Below are positions 1-8,004 of a DNA stretch of 64,000 bases, piece after piece (the first letter of the stretch is position 1; each line of letters starts with the position of its first letter). The notes under the pieces are model-generated. The model had not been told where the DNA came from and searched no databases. It saw nothing but the letters and a program-made list of their open reading frames with translations. Location: contig JADJWV010000002.1 of assembly GCA_016716185.1 (NCBI GenBank), positions 1,712,501 through 1,776,500 of the forward strand, read 5' to 3'. Origin of the DNA: Saprospiraceae bacterium (lineage in GTDB: Bacteria > Bacteroidota > Bacteroidia > Chitinophagales > Saprospiraceae). The position numbers and the translations under genes were made by a program.

Positions 1-393
1 CAGACCATTTTCCCTGAACATGTGCATGATCATTGAAGTCGTTGTGGTTTTGCCATGGCTCCCTGTCACTACAATTTGCATTTTATCGCGATAAGAGTGT
101 TGAACAAATTCAGGAAAAGAATACACCGGAATTTTTAATGCCAGGGCTGCTGCCAATTCCGGATTATCGCGTTTGGCATGCATTCCTAAAATGATGAGAT
201 CCAGCTGACTCGTAATTTTTTCGGGAAACCAGCCTTCCTGCGCGGGTAGCAGATTCCGGGCAGCCAGTTTTGTCCGGGCCGGATCGAAGATCTGGTCGTC
301 GCTGCCACTTACATCATGGCCATTCCTGGCAAGCTCCAGGGCCAGATTATGCATTACGCTGCCACCAATGGCGATAAGGTGTATTCGGGACAT
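1..393 (-). CDS. mpl: Mpl-type Mur ligase (murein tripeptide ligase), N-terminal part
   Basis: Partial gene reading off the left edge; 131 codons are visible from the ATG at 393. The N-terminus has the nucleotide-binding start IAIGGSVMHNLALEL and the GSDDQIFDPARTKL stretch typical of UDP-N-acetylmuramate:L-alanyl-gamma-D-glutamyl-meso-diaminopimelate ligase and its MurC relatives. An ATP-binding P-loop, VTGSHGKTTTT, lies near the cut end. Known role of the family: joining recycled cell-wall tripeptide to UDP-MurNAc in the cytoplasm. MurC is the alternative, but the spelling MHNLAL...SDDQIF favours Mpl. It is divergent from the small lipoprotein gene at 499. Confidence 0.8.
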   Translation of the reverse strand, partial: MSRIHLIAIGGSVMHNLALELARNGHDVSGSDDQIFDPARTKLAARNLLPAQEGWFPEKITSQLDLIILGMHAKRDNPELAAALALKIPVYSFPEFVQHSYRDKMQIVVTGSHGKTTTTSMIMHMFRENGL

Positions 394-447
394 GGGTATG
401 GAATTATATTCGCGGGTAAACTTAGTTAGATTTTACTGATAATATTT

Positions 448-455
448 TATATTTG
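448..455 (+). promoter_or_regulatory. -7 box for the small lipoprotein gene
   Basis: TATATTTG matches the Bacteroidota -7 consensus TAnnTTTG and lies 43 bases before the ATG at 499. No clear TTTG element is seen about 20 bases upstream. Confidence 0.35.
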
Positions 456-498
456 CGGGTCGTTATAGCCATATTGGTTCATTATTAAATTGCATAAC

Positions 499-666
499 AT
501 GAAAGTATTCAAAAATCAAAAATCGCTGGCAATTTTAGGTTTGCTTGCATTGTGCGGCCTGACATCCTGCAGCAGGGGTTATGGTTGTCCTTACGATTTT
601 TCGGTGGCAGAAAATTTGAATCAGTGTAGCCACTGGATTGCGCAAATTTTGAGTTTCATTTATTAA
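499..666 (+). CDS. Small (55 aa) lipoprotein of unknown function
   Basis: Short ORF starting at ATG 499 and ending TAA at 666. It encodes a basic N-terminus (MKVFKNQK), a hydrophobic stretch (LAILGLLALCGL) and a lipobox-like LTSC, so residue 24 would be the lipidated cysteine. The mature part is only about 32 residues (SRGYGCPYDF...) with two further cysteines. It has its own TAnnTTTG box upstream and a strong rho-independent terminator right after the stop, which supports a real monocistronic gene. I recognise no function. Small lipoproteins of this kind occur widely in Bacteroidota. Confidence 0.65.
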   Translation: MKVFKNQKSLAILGLLALCGLTSCSRGYGCPYDFSVAENLNQCSHWIAQILSFIY

Positions 667-689
667 TTTCCCTATACCCTTAAAAGAAA

Positions 690-721
690 AACCAGTTTCG
701 CCTTGAAGCTGGTTTTTTTTT
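690..721 (+). terminator. Rho-independent terminator / leader hairpin before mnmD
   Basis: Ten-base stem AACCAGTTTC / GAAGCTGGTT (one G-T pair) with loop GCCTT, followed by a run of nine T (713-721). It ends the small lipoprotein transcript. The T-run stops only five bases before the mnmD ATG at 727, so any transcript from upstream must pass it. Confidence 0.85.
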
Positions 722-726
722 GACTT

Positions 727-1392
727 ATGGTAAGCCTGATCACAACTGCAGATGGATCCCATAGCCTATACAGTGAATCTGCAAAGAACTACTACCACTC
801 CATCCACGGGGCTCTATCGGAGAGTAAACATGTTTTTATAGACCACGGACTCAAACCAATCGCAGCTGGCCGGGAGCACATCAGCATCTTTGAAATGGGA
901 TTCGGAACGGGTCTCAACGCCTTTCTTAGTTATGCATTTGCGGACAACCACAGCCCTCTTTCTTTAAAGTATTCGGCTATTGACAACAAGCCCTTGCCAG
1001 AGTCTGTATATAAAACGCTCAATTACCCGGAATTTCTGGAAATTGCTTCAGGTGCATCCGTTTTATTGAGTTTGCATACATGCCCGTGGGATCTTGAGGT
1101 TCAAGTATCTGAGTTTTTCAGCCTAAAAAAAATTCTATCCGATTTTAATACCTGGGAGCCGGACGCTCATTTTGACCTCATCTATATGGATGCATTTTCG
1201 CCTAATGACCAACCCGAACTCTGGGAATCAAAGTCTCTTGAGAAATTTTTTCACATGCTTGAACCCGGAGGACTGTTGTGCACCTATTGTGCAAAAGGGA
1301 TATTTAAAAGGCGTTTGCGCGAGATTGGTTTTAAAGTTGTTTGTTATCCGGGGCCTTTTCGAAAAAGAGAGATGACCTGTGCATATAAATAA
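727..1392 (+). CDS. mnmD: tRNA 5-methylaminomethyl-2-thiouridine methyltransferase (MnmD)
   Basis: 221-residue stand-alone version of the MnmC methyltransferase domain, which methylates the wobble uridine precursor nm5s2U to mnm5s2U in tRNA using S-adenosylmethionine. The N-terminal family signature TADGSHSLYS...YHSIHGA...ESKHVFI is intact, which fixes the start at 727. The SAM-binding loop is FEMGFGTGLNAF (about residues 56-67), and the catalytic-region motif is MDAFSPNDQPELW (about 154-166). The C-terminal oxidase domain of enterobacterial MnmC is absent, as is usual in this phylum. It begins just after a terminator hairpin. Confidence 0.92.
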   Translation: MVSLITTADGSHSLYSESAKNYYHSIHGALSESKHVFIDHGLKPIAAGREHISIFEMGFGTGLNAFLSYAFADNHSPLSLKYSAIDNKPLPESVYKTLNYPEFLEIASGASVLLSLHTCPWDLEVQVSEFFSLKKILSDFNTWEPDAHFDLIYMDAFSPNDQPELWESKSLEKFFHMLEPGGLLCTYCAKGIFKRRLREIGFKVVCYPGPFRKREMTCAYK

Positions 1393-1411
1393 GATGCTCG
1401 TGTTTTTAAAA

Positions 1412-1419
1412 TATCTTTG
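1412..1419 (+). promoter_or_regulatory. -7 box upstream of the unknown gene at 1437
   Basis: TATCTTTG fits TAnnTTTG and lies 17 bases before the ATG at 1437. The -33 region is T-rich (GTTTTT) but not an exact TTTG. Confidence 0.45.
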
Positions 1420-1436
1420 CTGGTAAAATCTAAATT

Positions 1437-1973
1437 ATGGCTTTTGAAAATTTATTGGGAGTTGGTTCGAGAGTGAAGCATCCTGCTTTTGGAGATGGCG
1501 TAGTAATCCACATCGATGTTGCTGCCTATAAAGTTTGTTTTATGCAATTTGGTATCAAGCTGGTTGGAAAAGATTATCAGCAGTTGGAAATTGTCGAGAG
1601 GATTGAACCCGAAGAAGCGGTGACATTTAACGAAGCCGAAAAATCACTGGCTAAAATTTTGAGGGCCTGGTCTGATATCACAGAGGTGGTTCCTCTGGGG
1701 GATAAGTGGAAAAATGGGACGATGATTCTCAAGCCCGGCGAATCAGGTTTGAAAGATAAAGAAATTCCCATCGAACAATTTTTTCATAAAATCATCATGG
1801 TGCGCGACCGCTTACGTGTTATGGAACAGCGCATCAACAGCAGTAAGCTCGACGACGAAGACAAGGTAAATTTACAACAATACATTACGCGTATTTATGG
1901 TAGCCTGACTACTTTCAATGTGCTCTTCAGAAATAAGGAGCAATATTTTGTTGGAGAAAAATCAGATGCTTAA
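1437..1973 (+). CDS. Conserved-looking protein with a small beta-barrel-like N-terminus
   Basis: 178 residues, no signal peptide, so probably cytoplasmic. The first 50 residues (GVGSRVKHPAFGDGVV...FGIKLVGKDYQQLEIV) resemble the small SH3/Tudor-like barrel found at the end of UvrD/PcrA helicases and in CarD-type proteins, where V-x-H-P-x-F-G-x-G-V is typical. The rest is charged and predicted helical (RVMEQRINSSKL...). I do not recognise a named family. A nucleic-acid or RNA polymerase contact is conceivable from the N-terminus but is only inference. A consensus -7 box precedes it. Its end is close to the TlpA-like gene, suggesting co-transcription. Confidence 0.75.
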   Translation: MAFENLLGVGSRVKHPAFGDGVVIHIDVAAYKVCFMQFGIKLVGKDYQQLEIVERIEPEEAVTFNEAEKSLAKILRAWSDITEVVPLGDKWKNGTMILKPGESGLKDKEIPIEQFFHKIIMVRDRLRVMEQRINSSKLDDEDKVNLQQYITRIYGSLTTFNVLFRNKEQYFVGEKSDA

Positions 1974-2001
1974 TTCCATTTACTTTTTGCGAAAAGCACA
2001 T

Positions 2002-3342
2002 ATGAAAATGATGAATTTTCAAAATGGATTTCGGTTCATTATTTTATATTTCTGTTGCATGACCTTATGGGGATGTGTCAATATTCCTAACCGATATGAA
2101 GAGATTGCTCCCGGCCCCTGGAGGGGTTTGTTGTTCATCAATCAACACAAAGAACTCATCGTTACCGAAGGTCGGAAAAAAGATGTGAAACGCGACGTCG
2201 ATTATGAATCCAAATCAAATTTTGTGGCTTTCAATTTTGAAATTTCCAGTCGCGCAGATGGCAAGCAAATTTTCACGGTCATCAACGGAGAGGAGCGAAT
2301 GGAGTTTGACGAAATCTATTTTGGAAGGGATATTCGAACCGGTGACGACACATTTTACATCAAATTAAGCCCATACGATGCTTGTTTAAAAGGCATTGTG
2401 GAAGGCGATAAAATGAAGGGTTACTGGATGGTCCTGGACAAACCCAATTATTCCATGGAATTTGAAGCCCGGTACGGTTATACACATCGATTTAAAAAAA
2501 GCAGACCCGATTCCAATAGTATAAAAGTCCAGGGACAATATCAGGCACAATTTGGATTGGACACGGATAATCCATATCCCGCAGTTGGAGAATTCAAACA
2601 ATCCGGTGACCGGGTGACCGGTACATTCAGAACGGAATCGGGAGATTTCAGATACCTCGACGGACAAGTAATTTCCGAAGAGTTGTGGTTGTCGACTTTT
2701 GATGGCGCGCATGCATTTCTTTTCCGGGCGCAAATTGAGGGAGATTCATTACATGGTATGTTTTACTCAGGAATCCATCATAAAACTCAGTGGTCTGCCC
2801 GAAGAGTCGAACAGGGGATTTTAATGCATGCCGATTCGATCAGCAAAGCCGTATCATCTGCACCCTTTTATTTTGGATTTGAAACTCCTGATGGTAAATT
2901 GCTTGATTTTCGGAACAAAGAATTTGAGAACAAGATCAAACTGGTGCAGGTCATGGGTTCCTGGTGTCCGAATTGTTTGGACGAAGCGGTTTTTTTCAAA
3001 GAATATTTTAGGGAGCATCCAAACGAACAAGTAGTCGTTGTGGGCTTGTCTTTTGAGCGCCATCAGGAAAGGGAAAAAGCCATGAAGCGGATTTCTGATT
3101 TTAAATCAAAACTTCAACTCCCTTATGATATTGCCCTTGGTGGCAGAGCCAACAGGGATTCAGCTGCAGCAGCTATTCCACAGATTTCCGGAGTGATGGC
3201 ATTTCCAACCATGATCGTAGTCGACAAGGACAACCGAATCGTTAAAGTACATACGGGTTTCGACGGACCCGCGACATCGAAGTTCAGGGATTTTATTTTA
3301 GAGTTCGAAGCCATGTTATCCAAATACACAAGGAATGAATAA
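2002..3342 (+). CDS. TlpA-like thioredoxin-fold lipoprotein
   Basis: 446 residues from the ATG at 2002. An in-frame ATG at 1966 is possible, but 2002 gives a proper lipoprotein signal (MKMMNFQNGFRFIILYFCCMTLWGC) with LWGC as lipobox. Residues about 30-290 form an unrecognised, probably beta-rich region. The C-terminal about 150 residues are a thioredoxin-like domain with the redox motif WCPNC and a cis-proline region AFPTMIVVDK. Family knowledge: TlpA/ResA-type proteins reduce or shuffle disulfides outside the cytoplasmic membrane. The stop overlaps the next gene's start by 8 bases, implying translational coupling to the SDR gene. Confidence 0.82.
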   Translation: MKMMNFQNGFRFIILYFCCMTLWGCVNIPNRYEEIAPGPWRGLLFINQHKELIVTEGRKKDVKRDVDYESKSNFVAFNFEISSRADGKQIFTVINGEERMEFDEIYFGRDIRTGDDTFYIKLSPYDACLKGIVEGDKMKGYWMVLDKPNYSMEFEARYGYTHRFKKSRPDSNSIKVQGQYQAQFGLDTDNPYPAVGEFKQSGDRVTGTFRTESGDFRYLDGQVISEELWLSTFDGAHAFLFRAQIEGDSLHGMFYSGIHHKTQWSARRVEQGILMHADSISKAVSSAPFYFGFETPDGKLLDFRNKEFENKIKLVQVMGSWCPNCLDEAVFFKEYFREHPNEQVVVVGLSFERHQEREKAMKRISDFKSKLQLPYDIALGGRANRDSAAAAIPQISGVMAFPTMIVVDKDNRIVKVHTGFDGPATSKFRDFILEFEAMLSKYTRNE

Positions 3343-4105
3343 AACCGTATTGATCACTGGTGCCACTTCGGGTATTGGCAAAGCCACTGCTAAAGTTTTT
3401 GCTGAAAACGGCGCCGGACATCTCATTCTTTGCGGACGAAGGATGGAGCGACTCGAAGCACTGGAAGCTGAACTTTCAGATTATAAGCAGCTCAGAATTA
3501 CCAGATCAAGTTTTGACATCCGGAATTACGCTGAGGTTGAAAAAAACTTACAATCGTTAGGTAACGAATTAGAATCAATTGATATCCTGATTAACAATGC
3601 CGGTTTGGCCAAAGGATTGGATCTCATCCATCAGGGCCAACTCAAGCACTGGGAGGAGATGATCGACACAAATCTAAAAGGTTTGTTGTACGTTACGCGT
3701 TTGGTTTCCCCGTTTATGGTTGCCAGAAATTCTGGCCACATCATCAATATCTGTTCGACTGCCGGGAAAGATGTTTATCCGAAGGGAAATGTGTACAGCG
3801 CCACAAAATTTGCGGTGGATGCTTTGACCAAAGCCATGCGGCAAGATCTCTACGGATACAACATCCGCGTAAGTCAGGTTGCTCCAGGCCATGTAGAGCA
3901 AACGGAATTTGCATTGACCCGTTTTGATGGGGATGCCGAGCGGTCAAAAATTTACGAAGATTTCAAGCCGCTCAACGCACGCGATGTTGCCGAGATCATT
4001 TATTTTATTTGCTCGCGACCTTCACATGTCAACATACAGGATGTATTAGTCATGTGCGCTCAGCAGGCTTCGGCGAGTCTGATTCATCGTTCAGGGAGAA
4101 GCTAA
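3335..4105 (+). CDS. Short-chain dehydrogenase/reductase (YdfG-like)
   Basis: 256-residue classical SDR. It shows the NAD(P)-binding TGATSGIG (residues 7-14), the NNAG motif, a catalytic serine in NICSTAGK and the YSATK active-site pair. The substitution pattern and the CGRR after the second strand suggest NADP preference, as in the YdfG 3-hydroxy-acid / L-allo-threonine dehydrogenase group. The exact substrate cannot be told. It overlaps the TlpA-like gene by 8 bases and is the last gene of the plus-strand run. Confidence 0.88.
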   Translation: MNKTVLITGATSGIGKATAKVFAENGAGHLILCGRRMERLEALEAELSDYKQLRITRSSFDIRNYAEVEKNLQSLGNELESIDILINNAGLAKGLDLIHQGQLKHWEEMIDTNLKGLLYVTRLVSPFMVARNSGHIINICSTAGKDVYPKGNVYSATKFAVDALTKAMRQDLYGYNIRVSQVAPGHVEQTEFALTRFDGDAERSKIYEDFKPLNARDVAEIIYFICSRPSHVNIQDVLVMCAQQASASLIHRSGRS

Positions 4106-4109
4106 ATAT

Positions 4110-4340
4110 TTGAATAGGGTAATCAAAGAAAATGGATTTGTACTTCAATCATTGATGGTTACTACTAATTTTGAATTATACAATTCCTCCGCCAATCTGA
4201 TTCATCGAGGGAGTTTTACTGGATTAGAGTGCCGATATAGATCCGAATTGCCTTCTGGATTATATTTTATACGTTATCAAAATAATGATGGGAATTATTC
4301 CTATCTTAAGTCCCGATCTATGTTTCCAAACCCAGTCCAG
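4110..4340 (+). pseudogene. Relic of a T9SS type A sorting domain
   Basis: An open frame begins at 4110, but only its first part looks like protein. NFELYNSSANLIHRGSFTGL followed by SELPSGLYFIRYQNNDG and NYSYLK has the order of a T9SS C-terminal sorting domain (strand, turn, L-P-S-G-x-Y-F-I, final strand). There is no signal peptide, no secreted passenger and no PNP-type start of the domain before it. Past about 4320 the frame runs on to 4559 with no recognisable features and overlaps the DUF1801 gene. I read this as the decayed 3' end of a lost secreted-protein gene. Confidence 0.5.
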
Positions 4341-4500
4341 TGCGAAACCGGCTTATGCATCCATGTTGAATATTTCGCGTTCTGTATAAGCCGGACAAGT
4401 CATTATACAACTATGAACTCTGATCAAAAAAACAATTTTAAAAAAGAAATATTGTTCGTCCGGGAAGAATACAATTCAAGGCTGGAGAAATGGAATGATG

Positions 4501-4902
4501 TCAGTATTTTCTGTTTTTTATTTCGTCGATTTCTGCGGATTGATTCAGAAGTTCAATAATGATTCTTTCGTTAATATCAGCTTCAGTTAAAATGTTTTTG
4601 ATATGTACTTCTTTGCGGTTTCCTTTTTGTAAATAAGAATTAGGAGGTAACAGGTAGCCGAGTGGGAATCCCAAATCAACTCCGGATTTTACTGTTTTGC
4701 CCCAGGGCACTGCTCCCGGCCAGATAAATGCGATCCTGCTGTTCAGAAAATAAAAAGGAACGTTGTAGGAGAGTTTTTCTTTGACATGTGGCAGCGTTTC
4801 AAAAATGATCTCGCGAAGTCTTTCAGTTAAAATTCGCTGGTCTTCAGTCAGAAAATTCAATAAATCATCCAAGGATTTAAATTGAAGATTCTGATATTTC
4901 AC
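4501..4902 (-). CDS. DUF1801 domain protein
   Basis: 133 residues starting at GTG 4902. The LREIIFETLPHVKEKLSYNVPFY stretch and the later aromatic F-I-W-P segment match the DUF1801/YdhG fold, a small iron-chaperone-like (frataxin-like) family of unsettled function. No signal peptide. Five bases separate it from the stop of the large beta-propeller gene upstream on the same strand, so it may be co-transcribed. The 3' end overlaps the non-coding tail of the relic frame on the other strand. Confidence 0.8.
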   Translation of the reverse strand: MKYQNLQFKSLDDLLNFLTEDQRILTERLREIIFETLPHVKEKLSYNVPFYFLNSRIAFIWPGAVPWGKTVKSGVDLGFPLGYLLPPNSYLQKGNRKEVHIKNILTEADINERIIIELLNQSAEIDEIKNRKY

Positions 4903-4907
4903 AAACT

Positions 4908-7466
4908 TTATAGTTTTACAAAGCTCAATGCATCCACAACTCCGTGAATCTTCAAAAAATACACCCCGGTAGTTAGCTGACTGATGTCTATCCGGGCGTT
5001 GCGGATATCGGAGAACTTACCATCCCTTATATTTAAGCCAATGCTGTTTACGATCGCGTAATTTACGGGAAATGGGTAATTGACAACAGATTTCAGCTCG
5101 AGGTAATCTGTCGCGGGGTTAGGACTTAGCATAAAAAAATCAGACGCTGTGAAATGCTTCGTTGATACCACGGGTTTCAAAATCGAAGCCAGCGGAAAAC
5201 TCATGATTGATTTTCCATAAGTACCGGCGATTAAGGTCTGCTGATGGTCATTGATTTCTAAATCATACACTTCTATGAATGGCAAATTATCCCCAACCCG
5301 TTTCCATTCTTTACCGCCATCCAGGGTGGCATAAACTCCCAAATGATTTCCAATAAACAATACCGAATCTCCCCTTCCCGGATATACCAAAATATCGTAA
5401 ACAGGCATATCGGGCAAGTTTCCCTGAATGCTGGTCCAGCTTTGTCCGTCGTCTGTTGATTTATAAACGTAGGTTTTAAAATCATCTCCGCGGTGCCCAC
5501 TTAGTGTTGCAAAAAAATGGGTTTTATTGGTGTATGCGCATTTGACAGAAGAAATGTATGCCAGAGGAAGATTTGAAGAAATATTTTGCCAATTGCTGTT
5601 AAAATTATTGGTGCGCCATACATTTCCATTGATGGTACCTGCAATAATCACTTTGGGATCTATTGGTGATTCGTCAAGGCTGGTAATACTGGGAGTTGAT
5701 CTTGCCGGATACCTTCCATTTGCAACCAGATTCGGACTGATCGCATACCAGTTTGCAGCCGTATCGCTTTCATTGGCATACACTGCGGTTGAACCGGCCA
5801 GTAACTTGTCGTGGTTGTGTTTGGAGATCGCATATGGAAAATCCCAATTCCTGGTTCCGGAAATTCCTCTTGTGAATGATCTCCAGTTGCCGTTGTAATA
5901 TTGCCAAATGTTGCCATTTTGGTATTCTGCATAATAGATATCGGGGTTTCCGGGTTTAAATGCCATTTGGAATCCATCACCACCAAAGATGCGTTCCCAA
6001 TCGTCTATATTGAATTGGTTGCCACCTGTAGATCCATTATCCTGCAACCCTCCATAATACAATTCAGGTTGGTTTGGATTATAAGCAACTCTATATATCT
6101 GATTGGTCGGAATATTTTCAATGTCTTCCCAGGAGTCATCTGCAGCTATATATTTGTATAGACCCCCGTCGGTTCCCAAAAGCATATTTCCATTGGACAA
6201 AAAAACCAGATCGTGTTTGTCGGCATGAACTTCATATCCAGACCACTCGGGTGCTGCTGGAAACCAGTTTTTTCCCCCATCCAGAGAGCGGAAGATATCG
6301 ACTCCCATGACCAGCAAATCGTCAGGATCCTGAGGGTTTACAGCGATGTTTCGGAAATACCATCCGAAGCCTCCAAGTACGCCACATTCAAGACCTGATG
6401 TATCTGAAACCGCTTGTAAGTCGAACCAGGATTCACCTCCATCTTCCGATTTGTAAATGGCATACAGATGATTGGAGTTTGAACGGTTGCAGGAGTAGGT
6501 GCGCACATATCTCGCATACAGGATGTCGGGATTGCTCTCAGCTATAGCTATGGCAATTCTTCCGTTGATGCTGTCGCTGGGTAAACCTTTGCTTAGTTTT
6601 TTCCAATTCAAACCACCGTCGGTTGTTTTAAAAATTTGCCCGTCGGGCCCGGTTGTAAAAGACCGGTTGTGCATTCCTAATTTATTCCAGCTGACTGCAA
6701 AAAGCACATCGGGTTGTCGGGGATCCATGGCAATATCTGTAATGCCACATGAATCATTCAGATATAGAATTTTATTCCATGTTTTTCCACCATCTACAGA
6801 CTTGTATAATCCTCTGTGTTCGTTTTTACCATAACTGTAACCCAGAGATGCGGCATAGATGATTTGCGAGTTGAGTGGATGGATTGCCATTTCTGAGATC
6901 ACGCGAGTTTCTCTTAATCCACTGTAAGTCCAGTTCAACCCAAGATCAGTGCTCTTATAAATTCCGGCGCCTTGTCCGCAGTAAAATCCACCGCTATGAT
7001 CCCCGGTGGCAATGTAAACAGTGTTTGGATTCGTCGGATCGAAAATAATATCGCTTATGTACAAACTGGATTGTTCGTCAAATACAGGAATCCAGCGGTC
7101 TCCTCCGTCTAAGGTCCGGTACGCACCACCGTGAGAGAACCCAATAAAAATTATTTGTTCATTCGAAGGATGCACGGCGATCGTATTTACGCGCCCTCCC
7201 AAATTGCCCGGACCCTGCGTTGTCCAGTTACCGGGAAAACTGACATTTGGATTTCTGTAAATATATTTTTGACGGCGAAATTCCTGGATTTCATTTTCCC
7301 GTTTTTGTAAAAAAGCTTCATCCGGAATACCAGATTTATCAATCAAATGCAAATCATCAGGAGGCACATTGATGAAATTGTTTTCTGAAATGTCTAAAGT
7401 AGGATTCAGGATCAACGCGCCTGCTGCTATCAAGGTCACTGCACTGGCAAATAGAATAGCTTTCAT
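4908..7466 (-). CDS. Secreted sortilin/BNR-type beta-propeller protein with T9SS sorting domain
   Basis: 852 residues with an N-terminal signal peptide (MKAILFASAVTLIAAGALIL). The body contains many repeats of the form Y-K-S-x-D-G-G-x-x-W (for example YKSVDGGKTWNK and YKSTDDGQSWTS), the Asp-box motif of BNR and VPS10/sortilin-like propellers. The last about 75 residues are a T9SS type A sorting domain: FMLSPNPATDYLELKS ... TTGVYFLKI ... FVKL. It should be exported by Sec, moved through the outer membrane by T9SS, and held on the surface or released. Catalytic activity is uncertain; such proteins are often annotated as glycosyl hydrolases without evidence. Confidence 0.88.
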   Translation of the reverse strand: MKAILFASAVTLIAAGALILNPTLDISENNFINVPPDDLHLIDKSGIPDEAFLQKRENEIQEFRRQKYIYRNPNVSFPGNWTTQGPGNLGGRVNTIAVHPSNEQIIFIGFSHGGAYRTLDGGDRWIPVFDEQSSLYISDIIFDPTNPNTVYIATGDHSGGFYCGQGAGIYKSTDLGLNWTYSGLRETRVISEMAIHPLNSQIIYAASLGYSYGKNEHRGLYKSVDGGKTWNKILYLNDSCGITDIAMDPRQPDVLFAVSWNKLGMHNRSFTTGPDGQIFKTTDGGLNWKKLSKGLPSDSINGRIAIAIAESNPDILYARYVRTYSCNRSNSNHLYAIYKSEDGGESWFDLQAVSDTSGLECGVLGGFGWYFRNIAVNPQDPDDLLVMGVDIFRSLDGGKNWFPAAPEWSGYEVHADKHDLVFLSNGNMLLGTDGGLYKYIAADDSWEDIENIPTNQIYRVAYNPNQPELYYGGLQDNGSTGGNQFNIDDWERIFGGDGFQMAFKPGNPDIYYAEYQNGNIWQYYNGNWRSFTRGISGTRNWDFPYAISKHNHDKLLAGSTAVYANESDTAANWYAISPNLVANGRYPARSTPSITSLDESPIDPKVIIAGTINGNVWRTNNFNSNWQNISSNLPLAYISSVKCAYTNKTHFFATLSGHRGDDFKTYVYKSTDDGQSWTSIQGNLPDMPVYDILVYPGRGDSVLFIGNHLGVYATLDGGKEWKRVGDNLPFIEVYDLEINDHQQTLIAGTYGKSIMSFPLASILKPVVSTKHFTASDFFMLSPNPATDYLELKSVVNYPFPVNYAIVNSIGLNIRDGKFSDIRNARIDISQLTTGVYFLKIHGVVDALSFVKL

Positions 7467-7480
7467 ATAAGGATTGCGGG

Positions 7481-8002
7481 TTAGGTATTTAAAAAATCTT
7501 TTGATTGAGTGGCTTCGGAAGGCTTCATTCTACCGCTGTGTACCAGTCTCATTTCTCGGCGTACCACAGCTTCGTCGTAAAGTTTTTTCTCGGATTCTGT
7601 TTCAGGGAGCACATGAGGAATGTTTTTTGGACGCTTCGTGCGCTCGTCCAGTGCGACAAAGGTAAAAAAGGCCTGATTCGATTTTCTGGTTTGACTTTGA
7701 AGCACACCTCTGGTAAATACCTCGATGTAGACTTCGACAGAAGTATGAAATGCCCGGGTGACATAAGCTTTGATATTGACGACATCTCCCAGGTGAATGG
7801 GTTCGTGAAAGGTCAAATGATCGACCGAAACCGTCACTACGTGAGAATCACAATGTTTGGCGGCACAAATGCCTGAGGCAATATCCATCCACCGCATGAG
7901 ATTCCCGCCCATGAGATTTCCAAGAATGTTGGTGTCATTCGGCATGACCAATTCGTTCATTTCAATAAAAGATTCCGAAACTTTTTTGCTGATTTCTGAC
8001 AT
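7481..8002 (-). CDS. Acyl-CoA thioesterase, hotdog fold (YciA/ACOT-like)
   Basis: 173 residues from ATG 8002; a TTG two codons upstream is possible but would overlap lipB. Motifs N-x-x-G-N-L-M-G-G-x-L-M-x-W-M-D followed by VTVSVDHLTFHEPIHLGD are characteristic of the YciA/BACH hexameric thioesterases, with the catalytic Asn/Asp region near LMRWMD. It hydrolyses acyl-CoAs to free acid and CoA in the cytoplasm. It starts two bases after the lipB stop, so the pair forms an operon; octanoate handling and lipoylation may link them, but that is inference. Confidence 0.88.
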   Translation of the reverse strand: MSEISKKVSESFIEMNELVMPNDTNILGNLMGGNLMRWMDIASGICAAKHCDSHVVTVSVDHLTFHEPIHLGDVVNIKAYVTRAFHTSVEVYIEVFTRGVLQSQTRKSNQAFFTFVALDERTKRPKNIPHVLPETESEKKLYDEAVVRREMRLVHSGRMKPSEATQSKDFLNT

Positions 8003-8004
8003 GA

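Noticed and set aside
4340..4559. Continuation of the plus-strand frame from the sorting-domain relic
   Set aside because: No domain or composition of a real protein; it overlaps the well-supported DUF1801 gene. A FPNPVQ string there looks like a T9SS start but lies after, not before, the domain.
5527..6834. Open frames antisense to the beta-propeller gene
   Set aside because: They are the complement of repetitive coding DNA; translations have no family features.
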